This document shows, one piece after another, positions 48,267 to 58,149 of a DNA stretch of 64,000 nucleotides. The stretch comes from Branchiostoma floridae (Eukaryota > Chordata > Leptocardii > Amphioxiformes > Branchiostomatidae), in assembly GCF_000003815.2 (NCBI RefSeq), contig NC_049992.1, positions 7,110,344 through 7,174,343 on the forward strand, read 5' to 3'. Both the position numbers and the translations under genes were made by a program. Position 1 is the first letter of the stretch. Each line of letters opens with the position of its first letter. The notes beneath the pieces were generated by a model, which saw nothing but the letters and a program-made list of their open reading frames with translations, was not told the origin of the DNA and did no database searches.

Positions 48267-51183
48267 CTACTCATGTGGAGGTGCATTGTCCATCGGGTCT
48301 TCTCCATACAGCACTGAAGGTTTGCTTGTCTCCGGCTGTCCATGAGCTGGGTTGTACAGGGTGTGAGATGTGATGACCTTAGTCTCAGACTGTCCATGAG
48401 CTGGGTTGTACCAGAGATAAGATGTGCTCTCAAGCTGTCGTTGTGCTGGGTTGTACAGGACATGAGATGTGCTGTCCTTACTCTCAGGCAGTCCATGGGC
48501 TGGGTTCTGCTCTTCTGCATCAGTGTGCTGTGATCCATTGTCGTAGATCCTGCTCGCGTTTGGAATCTCGTTTTCTTCCTCCATTCCGTAAAGACCTTTG
48601 CCATCATTTGTTGATGGGTTGCCATTTTCCCCTACTTTGTCTTCACATTCTGGCTCAATGTCGGCGTCATTTGGCAGTGACTGGTCTTCTGATTGGGCAA
48701 CTGGCTGCTTGACGATTGTTGCCTGTTGGTCAGTGCCAGTGTCCAGTGGCTTTGAGTTTGCCTCTGTATTGTCTCCTGTATTTTGTGGTGTGTTGGGACA
48801 GCCAACTGCATACAGGGGGATTTTGATTTTAAAGTTGTCATTTTGCCCTGGGTCATTCTTGTAGGCAACTGCAGATGGCTTGATCTCTGGCCCTTCGTCT
48901 TCTTCGTAGGCGACTGCATACGGCTTGATGTTTGGTCCGTCATCTTCCTCATAGGCCTCTGCATATGGCTGGATGGTGTTGTCCTCTCCCGTTGTCTGGT
49001 TTTGGGCTGGGTTTGGTCGGCTGTCTGTTACGGAGTTGTCAGATTCTTGCCCTTCAGCAGGGTTAGAGTAGACCACTGCATACGGCTCAATTTTCTGGCT
49101 TCCCTCTATTTCGGAAGATGCAGGATCATCATCTGTTCCAGTTGGTGCATCATGATTGGCCGAACCTGTCTCATACCAGCGTTTGTAGATGAAGAGGACA
49201 CCTACTGTTGCTAACATGAGGAGGAGGGGCCCAACAACCGCACTGATTATGGCCAGTATGTAGGTGCTGTTGTCATTCTTGTTGGTGATTGGGTCTCCCC
49301 CAGGAAGAATGACATAGTCCATCTCTGTTGTATCCTGAGACACTGACATGTCATTTATGGATGCCATCTCGGTGTAGACCTCAGTGGGAATGGTATTGTT
49401 GTACAGATAGGTGGTGATGGTTTTAGGAACTGCCGTGTTCTTCTTTGAAGTGGATGTTGCCATGAACTCAGTCCCTTCTTGTGGCCTATCAGTATTTGTC
49501 TCGCAGACATTTTTTCTAATGGAGATCAAGATAATTCCTTTGATTTTGGCAGGTAAAGTACACCTCATAATGTAGTTGTTATTAGAGATGGACTTAAAGT
49601 GTGTTAGGTTGCAGATGAACTCATTTTCTGCCATTGTTAGAAGGAAATGGACAACACTTTTTCTCTCAAGACACTTGACATAGCTTTCGATAGTGATGCG
49701 ATTGTCTTGTAGGTTGGTAAATCTCAATGCTGTAGGCTGCTGAAGTGCCTCAACTGGAACAGAAGTCAGCTGGTTGCTGGATAAGTGCAGTACGGTCAGC
49801 TTAGGCAGGCCACGGAAGGCATGCTTTGATATGACCGAGATCTCATTCTTGTCGAGGAACAATCGCTCAAGTTTGTTGAGCCCAAGAAAAACATCAGAAT
49901 CTGCAGGTAAAGAAAGATAGTTTATGAATAGATATAGCAGGAATAGCAAGGGGCAGACTTCTGAAATATTAATGATTTTGTCATTCATGTGGATTAATTG
50001 GAGATGGTTTTGAATTAGTACCTCTATGTTTTTGATAAATTGACCACACAAACCAAAGATGTATGGTTCATAACTTTTGTAGTTTTTAAAAGTTTTTCTG
50101 ACTAAACCAGTTAGCAGTTGCTCCAAAACTAATCATACTCCTACTCATCATTGTTGATATTCATCTTGCAGGAAATTGTCTTCAGACAAATCAAGTCACA
50201 TTGCATGTCGCATGCAGGAAATGTTTGTGACTCCAGTTCCAAGTATTTTATCGACCTATATCTCTTTTATCAGTACAAGAGAGAGGAAACTTGCAATGCC
50301 CATACCTTTTTCTTTCAAATAATCTTTCAAAAACATTCATCACCTTAGTACTGGTAGATCTTAGTACTTCTTCTGAAAAAGAACTCTCATAACTGACATA
50401 ATGACCTGCAACACCCGTTTTACTTTCTATTTAGCAGGCTTTTTGAAGCCATTTTTTTAGTTTTTGTAGTCTTTCATTTGTGTCCTGTATTTTCATAGAA
50501 TCTTTTGGAAACCCATATTGTGTCCAGAATAATTTTTCAATAGACAAATCCCATAGACCTGCTCACAATGTTGAAGTGCTAAACAAATACAAAATTTTAC
50601 AATAAAAAAAATGTAAAAGGAGTAAAACAAGTTGCCTGTCATACAATTATCGTTATTACTCAATGAAATGCTACAACATTGAAATTGTACCACTGACTAC
50701 AAGCAATGCGACCATACCGTTACCTAGACTGGAGATTCGGTTGTCCCTCAGACGGAGTATTGTCACTGATGATAGACCTTGGAAAGCCCCAGGCAGGATT
50801 GTTGAAACCTTTGACTTCTCAATCTCTAGGCGGCATAGACTTGAGATGTTTGGGAAAGACCGCTCCAGGAGTGTTGAGGAGCAGAGATAGTTGATGTAGA
50901 TTATTTGAGTGTCTTTGGAGAAGCCAGTCGGTATGGCATCAAGACAAGCATTGAAGCTGTACATAAGTTCTCCATGTCCAATGCAGTTACAGGGGGAACC
51001 CTTCCCACGTGGATGGGGACAGGAACAACTAAACCTTGTCCGATAACTGGATCTATACAATAAATCATTGTATGTTGGGCTCTTGGGCCGACAGCTGTCC
51101 GGGCACCTTACAGCTGCTACTGGCACAAAAAGGAGATGCCCGAAGGCCAGCAGTAATAAAACCAGTGGCAGGGTTTGTGGCAT
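48267..51183 (-). CDS. Gene A: LRR single-pass transmembrane receptor, two exons
   Basis: Exon 1 (51183-50724) and exon 2 (49900-48267) join at phase 1 across an 823-bp intron (donor CTAG|GTAACG, acceptor TTTACCTGCAG), giving 697 residues. The start was chosen at the ATG directly before a clear signal peptide (MPQTLPLVLLLLAF). The chain continues with an N-terminal cap (CPDSC, then CSCPHPRGKGSPCNC), about five LRRs (LERLFLDKNEISVISKHAF and similar), and a C-terminal cap. A membrane span lies at about 367-392 (YILAIISAVVGPLLLMLATV, then KRW stop-transfer). The cytoplasmic tail has four PYAxxY-type motifs and three LYNPAHGQ repeats. The C-terminal cap has lost the first cysteine still present in gene C, which could alter folding. 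Function is unknown; LRR receptors of this kind usually mediate adhesion or recognition. Confidence 0.85.
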
Positions 51184-52457
51184 CTTCAGAAGTGATCTGT
51201 GTCTCAATGAACTTCTCTATGCGTTACAACACGTGCCTGTCAAACAGACTGTGTAACTTTGTATATGTATGATGCAATTGCCAATATGTTGTTGCAAATT
51301 GGTGCTTCACATCTTCGAGTTTATAATTCATTATGTTCATCAATAAATTTCCTTCTGTGCCATTTCATTGAAGATCTTGAATATACATTCACACGTTTCC
51401 CTATGTATATATTCATCTATCAAAGATGTTGCAACTTCCAAAGTTACAAACACTATGGCACGGCTACATTTTGAACATGATCTCAGTTTCCTTGAAATAA
51501 ATGGCATCTTAACTTTTGCATTGTATTTTCCATTTATGTCTAGGTAACTGTTTACTATATAATGTACATGTAATTATACAGTACTAAAAAGGCAACATTG
51601 TTACCAAAATACACATTGTTTTCCCGTATCCCAATTTTTGTCAATGCAAGCTACTAAACCATTATGCCTTCCCTATACCTTCAAAATGTTGTTTCGGTCC
51701 ATCATTCTGTTTTACCCAAAAATACTGTTATGGCACCCAAATCTCCTTGTTTCATCAGGATTTAAATGTCTACCAGATACCATAATATAAACAAATCCAT
51801 CAGAGGATCTTGTAGGTGTGAACACAAATACAAATACATGTAGAACAGTAAGGCCTAGTTAAAAATGTTGTTTATCCTTCATTGGATAGGACAAGCAGTG
51901 TTTTTATTTCAGTGAATGAAAATTGTAACTGGAAGCTATGTGACTCCACTGCCCACCCCCCAAAAAGACTAGGGTCGGCAGGTTTTTCTAGGGTAGGTAG
52001 GGAAACAGGAAACACATAATTATTTTTTCTAGGCCTGACCTACATGTATGTTGGAGGTAGACCTCCTTCCCAGAAGTAATAACTTTTAAAAGGTGCTTGC
52101 AATGTACAGATTGTAGATTAAAGCAAGGATGTTAAGTTGCTTGGTTAAAACAAAAGTAATCATAATTTATCATAGTGCTGTACAGTCTTAAGGCAAGGCT
52201 TCTCTTGACCTATTTTCAAGTGTAATCCTTGCAAGACTTCAGCGCATGGACTCATTTGATGTGTATACAGTTGAACAGCATTGTAACAGACTCAAACTAT
52301 CTTCTAATAAAGAAATTTGGACAAACTGAGTCATTTAAGTTAATGTACATGTACCTGTCCAAAATATGTCTTTTAAGATGTATTTTGGCTTCTGGTCAAA
52401 ATTCATTTCACCTGTCCTACCAATTGTCTGACACATCCTGATAACTTCGTCATCATC
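51184..52457 (-). other. Upstream region of gene A
   Basis: Contains the presumed 5' UTR and promoter of gene A; no TATA box stands out. Segments at about 52050-52130 (ACCTCCTTCC, CTTTTAAAAGGTGCTTGCAA) match the region upstream of gene B at about 60605-60670, showing that the duplication unit included upstream sequence. The Ngaro element begins at 52458. Confidence 0.55.
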
Positions 52458-52598
52458 GTGTTGATTTAGGCGGAAGCGTAAATGAAATAATTTACTGCGC
52501 ATGAGCCATGACCTATGCCCTCGGGCTCACGTGATTCATCCTGTCTCCCATGTAAAGCAGTCCGAGAGGACGTAGATCGCAGAGTTAACTTTTATGCA
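52458..52598 (+). repeat. Ngaro split direct repeat A1
   Basis: 141 bp from GTGTTGATTTAGGCGG to CTTTTATGCA. It is indistinguishable by eye from A2 at 57739-57879. It is the left terminus of the element and probably contains the promoter. Confidence 0.92.
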
Positions 52599-52627
52599 AT
52601 TTTTTGTGCAAGTTTACGCGATTCGAC

Positions 52628-53656
52628 ATGCCAAAACGGGCCAAAAAATGTCCCGGGTGCGGGCAAGACAACTCCCTTCACCCCAACGGCAGAGGTAACA
52701 AGCACTGTAAAGGGATCAGCCAGCCTGTCCACCCTGTCCACTCTGACACGGAGTCGGAAGAGGTCACGCCGCCGGCGGGTGGCAAGGTCAAAGCCACCGC
52801 GGATCTGGAGAGGCGAAAAGCCGAGTTACAAGAGCAGCTTAAGCAAGCCCGTTTGGAGAAGGAAGTCGCCGAGTTGGAGGAAGAGCTCAAGAAGGCACGC
52901 TGCAGCACAGAACCCGCCAAAGAGACCGATCCTACTCTTCCAAAGCCGCCGGAGCTGCACACGAAAGACCCTGCGCACACGAGTTTGTTGGGCCCCGGCG
53001 ATATCACGTTACAGCAGTTACGTGACAACAGTCCTCTGCAGGCGGAAGTGACCGCAAAGTATCCAGACCTTATCGGCTCTCGGAAGAAGACAGAAGGTAA
53101 GACCCTCTCCCCTGAGGCTTTCGTGTACAGTTTCGAGTCAGCAGAACCGAAAAAGTATGACGAGCTTACGATGGAGGAGTTTTTAGTTGGAAGCATGGGC
53201 TTGTTACAAACAGCCGTCGCCTCCATGCCACAGTGGGAATTGGCGGGAAGGCTGTCTATCCTCCAATGCGCCTGTACGAAGTTGGCTAGATACAAGTGGT
53301 CAGTCGTGAGGAGCTTTCACGCAGCAGCGTTGGGGAAGGCGTTACGAAAACCGGGCTCCTGGTCGGCGGACTGGACCGACTTAAAAGAGATGTACTTTGA
53401 TGCGGACCCGACACGTCTCAAGCCTTCTAGTGCAGCGACCAGTCAGGCACCCGCCGAAAAACCAAAGGCACCTAAGTTTTGCTGGGCCTTCAACAAGAAT
53501 GACTGCAGCGTCGCGTCCTGCGGGTTTGAGCATGCCTGTTCCTTCTGCTGGAAAAGACTGAACAGAAAATACAAGCATTCTGAGACCGATTGTGAAAGGA
53601 AGAAGACAGATGCAAAGCGGTCTACCGGCGCCCAAGCCGCCGGGAGCACGGCCTGA
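52628..53656 (+). CDS. Ngaro ORF1, Gag-like protein
   Basis: 342 residues from the second in-frame ATG (MPKRAKKCPG), chosen because that start is followed at once by a CPGCG ... H ... C zinc-binding-like cluster; the upstream ATG at 52604 would add eight residues. A coiled coil follows (TADLERRKAELQEQLK through the second heptad set, about residues 57-91). A C-terminal CCCH-type finger, C-x7-C-x4-C-x3-H (CWAFNKNDC to FEH), is followed by more Cys/His residues. It plays the Gag role, binding RNA and assembling particles; the assignment rests on position and architecture, as DIRS-order ORF1 proteins are poorly conserved. It ends with a single UGA that is in frame with the pol ORF. Confidence 0.8.
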   Translation: MPKRAKKCPGCGQDNSLHPNGRGNKHCKGISQPVHPVHSDTESEEVTPPAGGKVKATADLERRKAELQEQLKQARLEKEVAELEEELKKARCSTEPAKETDPTLPKPPELHTKDPAHTSLLGPGDITLQQLRDNSPLQAEVTAKYPDLIGSRKKTEGKTLSPEAFVYSFESAEPKKYDELTMEEFLVGSMGLLQTAVASMPQWELAGRLSILQCACTKLARYKWSVVRSFHAAALGKALRKPGSWSADWTDLKEMYFDADPTRLKPSSAATSQAPAEKPKAPKFCWAFNKNDCSVASCGFEHACSFCWKRLNRKYKHSETDCERKKTDAKRSTGAQAAGSTA

Positions 53657-56008
53657 CAAACTCCCGGACAAGGAAGCGCGGGGATCGGTAGAGTCACCGA
53701 TTTAGTAGACGCGCAACAAACTGTGAGTAGTGTTTTTGTTGGTGCCGATATCTTTGCCTCCCGAGAGGTTTCTGTTCCTGTTAGTTTTCGGGTTTCGCAT
53801 AAAACCCGCGGTATTCATGTTGACGACCTTCCTCCGACGGAAGGCAGTGCAATGTTGCACATGCAGGATGGTACGAGTTCATGTGACTTTGCTTCTCGTG
53901 ACGATGACAGGGGTGAGGAGATGGACTCAACTGCTGCGACAAAAGCAGGTGCTGTTTTGCACAATAGGGACAGTATGTCTGAACTTGGTATCGATGGTAG
54001 TTTGCCGGCTTCGCAGAAAAACCGGAGTGATTATGTAGCCTTATTTACTTCAATAGAAGACGGTGCAGCCTTCCACCTTCGGGAAGGCACAAGTACATGT
54101 GCCTTCAACTCTCGTGATGATAATTATGGGGGAGGCTTCGGTGAAGTTTACTTTGACCTGCCCACTTCTACTGGCAGCACTCAGGTGCCGCACATTCCGG
54201 ACAGTGGTTCATGGCCTTCGACAATTGGCGATCGTGGGTCGCATATCTGGGACATCCGGTTACAGGATTTCCACGGAAGCAGCAACGTCAGGAGTTTCAA
54301 GACTGACATGCACACAGCTGTGCAGCATGACTTATTGGATTATCAGCACTGGCACGACAGAGTAATAGAGTCTGGTGTATACAATTTTCAAGGTGAGCGC
54401 ATTCCCGTACCGAGCAAACTACATATCAGCGCCTGGCGCGCACTGTTGGAGGGTTATCACGACAAAGACCTTTGTGACTTACTGGAGTTCGGATTCCCGG
54501 TGAACTATGATCGCTCGGACCCACCACAGGTACCGCATACCAATCACCCCTCGGCCATCCAACACGCCAGCCATGTGGACGCCTATATCCAAAAAGAGCT
54601 GTCACACGGCGCGACAATAGGCCCGTTGCCGCTCGGGTTTTTCATGCCAACTTTGGTGTGCAATCCACTACAAACAGTGCCCAAGAAAGACACACAAGAT
54701 CGCAGAATCGTGGTGGACTTCAGCTACCCGGATGGTTCTTCGGTCAATGATGGCATTCCCAAAGGTACGTACCTGGGTGTGACACGCCGGTTGCGGTACC
54801 CTTCTATCGACGACTTCACCGCCTTGGTAGTCAAACACGGTACAGGCTGCTTGATGTTTAAAAGAGACTTACGCAGGGCGTATAGGCAATTGTTCGTGGA
54901 TCCAGCAGATTACCATCTCCTGGGTTTTTCCTGGCGAGGCAGTACCTACGCGGACGTGGCCTTGCCGTTCGGTCTGCGCTCGTCAGCGCAAGCCTGTCAG
55001 CGTGTAACAGACGCCGTCACGCACATCTACGCAGGACTCGGGTTCTCCTGTGTGAATTATCTGGACGATTTCGGTGGCGCAGACTCACCACAGAGGGCGG
55101 GGGATGCGTACAACACACTTGGCCTTCTCCTCCAGACATTGGTATTGACTGAGGCAGACGACAAGGCCAGCCCTCCATCTACTCGCATGACGTTCCTCGG
55201 GCGTACCGTGGATTCAGTACGCATGACTATAGAGGTTACACCGGACAGGCTGACAGACACCATGGCAGAATTACATTGTTGGTCGTCCAAGACTCTCGTG
55301 CGCAGGCAAGAAGTGGAGTCGTTGCTCGGTAAGCTTCACTTCGTAGCCTCTTGTGTCAAGCCAGGACGGCTCTTCGTGTCGCGCATGATTCTCTTCCTCC
55401 GGCGCTATAAGGACAGGCGTGAGAGGTTGAGCATTAGCGACGAGTTCCGCAAAGATCTGCTCTGGTGGGCCACGTTCTTACCTACCTACAACGGCGTGTC
55501 ACTGATATCGCACGCCGCCTGGTCCGACCCTGATGCAGTCTTCAGCTCGGACGCCTGCTTATCCGGCTGCAGCGGTTTTCTGCAAGGGTCCGGCGAGTAC
55601 TTCCACGCGTCATTCCCGCCGTCTCTCCTCGAGTCGCAGCCATGCATCAACAGTTTGGAACTCTTGTCAATATTGGTGTGCGTCAGGTTGTGGGGCAAGT
55701 ACTGGGCCGGGCGCAGAATCGTAGTCATGTGTGACAATGAAGCCGCTGTAACGGTGTTGAACTCTGGTAGGAGTCGTGCGACCTTCCTGCAAACCTGCCT
55801 GAGAAATTTGTGGCTATACACCGCCGCTTGGCAGTTCGAACTCAGGGCTATACATATTCCTGGGCTGGATAATCGGCTAGCTGACCACCTCAGTCGCTGG
55901 TCAACCTCTGCGTATCATGCGAATGAATTCCAGCATCTGACAGCAGGCCAGACCACTTCTAGCGTAGACGTTACCGCTCAACACTTCGAGCTATTGACTC
56001 AGTTGTAA
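53657..56008 (+). CDS. Ngaro pol: reverse transcriptase and RNase H
   Basis: The frame is open from directly after the ORF1 UGA to the UAA at 56006. Numbered from the GTG at 53723, RT motifs are FKRDLRRAYRQL (catalytic Asp 382), ALPFGLRSSAQACQ, and YLDDF (446-450, catalytic Asp pair). RNase H residues are SSDACLSG (D610), SLELL (E646), CDNEAAV (D671) and LADHLSR (D721). The first ATG in frame is at 53852, after the open region starts, so the beginning is unresolved: readthrough of UGA is one option, internal initiation another. An acidic N-terminal region (about 41-135) contains a three-times-repeated motif and no known domain. Confidence 0.88.
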   Translation, partial: QTPGQGSAGIGRVTDLVDAQQTVSSVFVGADIFASREVSVPVSFRVSHKTRGIHVDDLPPTEGSAMLHMQDGTSSCDFASRDDDRGEEMDSTAATKAGAVLHNRDSMSELGIDGSLPASQKNRSDYVALFTSIEDGAAFHLREGTSTCAFNSRDDNYGGGFGEVYFDLPTSTGSTQVPHIPDSGSWPSTIGDRGSHIWDIRLQDFHGSSNVRSFKTDMHTAVQHDLLDYQHWHDRVIESGVYNFQGERIPVPSKLHISAWRALLEGYHDKDLCDLLEFGFPVNYDRSDPPQVPHTNHPSAIQHASHVDAYIQKELSHGATIGPLPLGFFMPTLVCNPLQTVPKKDTQDRRIVVDFSYPDGSSVNDGIPKGTYLGVTRRLRYPSIDDFTALVVKHGTGCLMFKRDLRRAYRQLFVDPADYHLLGFSWRGSTYADVALPFGLRSSAQACQRVTDAVTHIYAGLGFSCVNYLDDFGGADSPQRAGDAYNTLGLLLQTLVLTEADDKASPPSTRMTFLGRTVDSVRMTIEVTPDRLTDTMAELHCWSSKTLVRRQEVESLLGKLHFVASCVKPGRLFVSRMILFLRRYKDRRERLSISDEFRKDLLWWATFLPTYNGVSLISHAAWSDPDAVFSSDACLSGCSGFLQGSGEYFHASFPPSLLESQPCINSLELLSILVCVRLWGKYWAGRRIVVMCDNEAAVTVLNSGRSRATFLQTCLRNLWLYTAAWQFELRAIHIPGLDNRLADHLSRWSTSAYHANEFQHLTAGQTTSSVDVTAQHFELLTQL

Positions 56009-56031
56009 CTTTTTCAGGTCTACAGTCGCCA

Positions 56032-57018
56032 TTGCAGCTGCTGGACTCCGAGGTTGACCAGGCCAAGAAGTCAGCCTTCGCAGCAGGCACCTACAGCAAT
56101 TTCCGAACCCAGTGGAGAGCGTTCCTGTTATTCTGCGAGTTTTTCGGACTTCCTGCAATTCCTACAGACTCGAAGACACTCACCAGGTTCGCGCAGTTCC
56201 TATCCCGCTCGTTGAAGAGCCCGAACAGTGTCCAGCTTTATGTTCATGGAGCGCGAACGCTGCAGCGCTTCCACGGCTTTGAGCCCCCACCAGCAGGCGG
56301 CTTCGAGCTCAAACTAGTCATTAATTCCATCCGCAGGTCCTCCTCTCATGTGCCGCAGCAAAAGCTCCCAATCACTCCAGCCATCTTGCTACGCATCCGT
56401 GAAGAGTTGGACTTGACGAGACCTCTGCACGCGACGCTGTGGGCCGCCCTCTGTGTAGCGTTTTTCTCTTTACTCCGTAAGTCCAATCTGGTTCCAAAAT
56501 CGCAGTCCTCCTTCGACCCAGCCAAACACCTGACACGCCGGGCCATCCAAGTCTCCGGGGACTGTGTAGTTCTTCGCGTCACGTGGTCTAAGACCATACA
56601 ATTCCGGCAAAAGGTGCTGCTACTTCCTCTACCAGAGCTGACGGGACATCCTCTGTGCCCGAAACACGCGTACCTTCACATGTGTAATATGATCCGGGCT
56701 CCCCTCGATGCACCTGCCTTTCTTGTACCCAGCACCGGCGGAGGTCTCACGTCCCTGACACATGACACCCTCGTCAAACATCTGAAGACGCTCCTCTACG
56801 CGGTCGGCTTACCTCCAAGCAGCTACTCCGGCCACAGCTTCCGGCGTGGCGGTGCGACCTACGCCTGGCATTGCGGGGCGGACCCGCAAGTGCTGAAGCT
56901 GTTGGGTGACTGGTCTTCGGACGCTTTCCAGGCTTACCTCGACTGCACCTTCGACCAGAGATATGAGTTCGCGCAGCTGCTCGCCGGCAAAATAAAGAGT
57001 GGTATCCTAGCTATATAG
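56032..57018 (+). CDS. Ngaro tyrosine recombinase
   Basis: About 328 residues. An N-terminal core-binding-like helical region (SNFRTQWRAFLLFCEFFGLP, residues 22-41) precedes the catalytic domain. The active-site set is complete: R149 (LLRKSN), K187 (TWSKT), H268-x2-R271 (GHSFRRGG), W294 (GDW) and the nucleophile Y302 (QAYLDC). It would integrate the circular cDNA. The frame opens at 55963 and overlaps the end of the pol frame by 46 nt in the -1 frame. The usual first codon given (56032) is TTG, and no ATG occurs before residue 217, so the protein probably depends on frameshifting or splicing rather than its own start. Confidence 0.88.
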   Translation: MQLLDSEVDQAKKSAFAAGTYSNFRTQWRAFLLFCEFFGLPAIPTDSKTLTRFAQFLSRSLKSPNSVQLYVHGARTLQRFHGFEPPPAGGFELKLVINSIRRSSSHVPQQKLPITPAILLRIREELDLTRPLHATLWAALCVAFFSLLRKSNLVPKSQSSFDPAKHLTRRAIQVSGDCVVLRVTWSKTIQFRQKVLLLPLPELTGHPLCPKHAYLHMCNMIRAPLDAPAFLVPSTGGGLTSLTHDTLVKHLKTLLYAVGLPPSSYSGHSFRRGGATYAWHCGADPQVLKLLGDWSSDAFQAYLDCTFDQRYEFAQLLAGKIKSGILAI

Positions 57019-57647
57019 ACACTAGGTTCTCTACACACTCCACTCTACCGCAGACTCTCGATAGCTATACCCATAGAATTAGTCTGTGCGGTACCATTGT
57101 ATAGTCATGTTCAGCTTATTGTGAGTGAGAGTATCCACAATTGTACGCAAGCCTAGGCAGCCGTTGTGCCATTATATGGACGTTACTGGTTAAAGTATAG
57201 GTTTAGGCGATTCTAGTTCACCCTTTCAGCCCGCAGCAGCATTGTGTTTGTTCAGCTGCAGTCGAACCTCAGTGCACATGCCACGTCTTGCATATGTAGC
57301 TCCAGTTGGGCACGTCAACTTGTTAATTATATATGTAGCTTAGGTCCCAGTTAGGGTCATATCGGCTTCACGATGTCAGGTTCAGCCTGAGTTATAATTG
57401 TTCCTGTTCAGCCTGACTTGCTTACATGATGTCAAGCCTAGCCGGGTTATTAATGTTCAGTTTATAGAAAGAATCGTTTACATGCATTAGAAGCGCTGTA
57501 GACAGTGCTACGATCTTGGTTGGTGCGCGTAGCCAGTGGTTTTGTATCACGTCACTGCATTGTTCCTTAGCTACTTCAGTTCTGCACCCACTCATCACGT
57601 TCACTGCACTCTCCCCTCCCCGGCAATTCCCTGCGGGCTTGGTCCTG
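57019..57647 (+). other. Ngaro 3' untranslated region
   Basis: About 630 bp between the recombinase stop and repeat B1, with no coding potential seen. Words such as GTTCAGCCTGA and TTCAGCTTATTGTG recur loosely. No poly(A) signal stands out. Confidence 0.55.
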
Positions 57648-57738
57648 GTGGTTGGTCATTCTCCTGAACATTAAAAGTTACATTGATTCCAAGCCCACAC
57701 AGGTGTTATTGCCTTCCTGAGTGAGAGTGCAGTTAATT
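57648..57738 (+). repeat. Ngaro split direct repeat B1
   Basis: 91 bp from GTGGTTGGTCATTC to GAGTGCAGTTAATT. It matches B2 at 57896-57942 at both ends, but B2 lacks 44 internal bases. Confidence 0.88.
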
Positions 57739-57879
57739 GTGTTGATTTAGGCGGAAGCGTAAATGAAATAATTTACTGCGCATGAGCCATGACCTATGCC
57801 CTCGGGCTCACGTGATTCATCCTGTCTCCCATGTAAAGCAGTCCGAGAGGACGTAGATCGCAGAGTTAACTTTTATGCA
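57739..57879 (+). repeat. Ngaro split direct repeat A2
   Basis: Follows B1 with no gap. It equals A1 (52458-52598) over 141 bp by eye. The B1-A2 junction is where circular-intermediate formation is thought to place the termini together. Confidence 0.92.
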
Positions 57880-57895
57880 CCCCCCCACCCACCTC

Positions 57896-57942
57896 GTGGT
57901 TGGTCATTCTCCTGAACATTAAAAGTGAGAGTGCAGTTAATT
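57896..57942 (+). repeat. Ngaro split direct repeat B2, internally deleted
   Basis: 47 bp with the same ends as B1 but missing 44 bases between TTAAAAG and TGAGAGTGC. The breakpoints share AGT, consistent with a small microhomology deletion. A short C-rich stretch (57880-57895) separates it from A2. Confidence 0.88.
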
Positions 57943-58149
57943 ATCAAAGTATAATAAGATGTTCTTACAAACATGGTTCTTTGAAATTGAACAAAAATGC
58001 TCAAGGAGGTGAACTGCTGCAGCCTTTATGCTCTTTAATTCATTACAGGTTTGTCCAAAGTTTGTCAGTTTGTCCAATTATAAAGCTTTTCATATTTTGC
58101 ATGAGTTTAAGTGACTCAGACCTGACAGGGTGTACAACTGCGCTTGGGT
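57943..58149. other. 3' flank of gene B
   Basis: Words such as ACAGGTTTGTCC and AGTGACTCAG match the 3' flank of gene C near 61060-61230, showing that the duplicated unit includes the sequence downstream of the gene. The Ngaro element ends immediately to the left. Confidence 0.5.

Larger units (their letters stand above)
52458..57942 (+). mobile_element. Ngaro-type tyrosine-recombinase retrotransposon
   Basis: About 5.5 kb, organised A1 (52458-52598), coding region, B1 (57648-57738), A2 (57739-57879), B2 (57896-57942). This A1 ... B1-A2-B2 split-direct-repeat layout, with RT-RNase H followed by a tyrosine recombinase (YR) and no integrase or methylase, is typical of Ngaro/PAT members of the DIRS order. 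They are thought to replicate through a circular DNA intermediate and integrate by YR without a target duplication. A1 and A2 look identical over 141 bp, so the copy is young. Coding sequence is GC-richer than the surroundings and nearly intact. It lies between LRR gene A and pseudogene B, in the opposite orientation to them. Confidence 0.9.

Noticed and set aside
53723-56017. Intron within the Ngaro element from the GTGAGT at 53723 to the TTTTTCAG at 56010-56017
   Set aside because: Both sites look good, but the donor is phase 0 in the gag/pol frame and the acceptor would need phase 1 to enter the recombinase frame, so the canonical splice does not yield a recombinase fusion.
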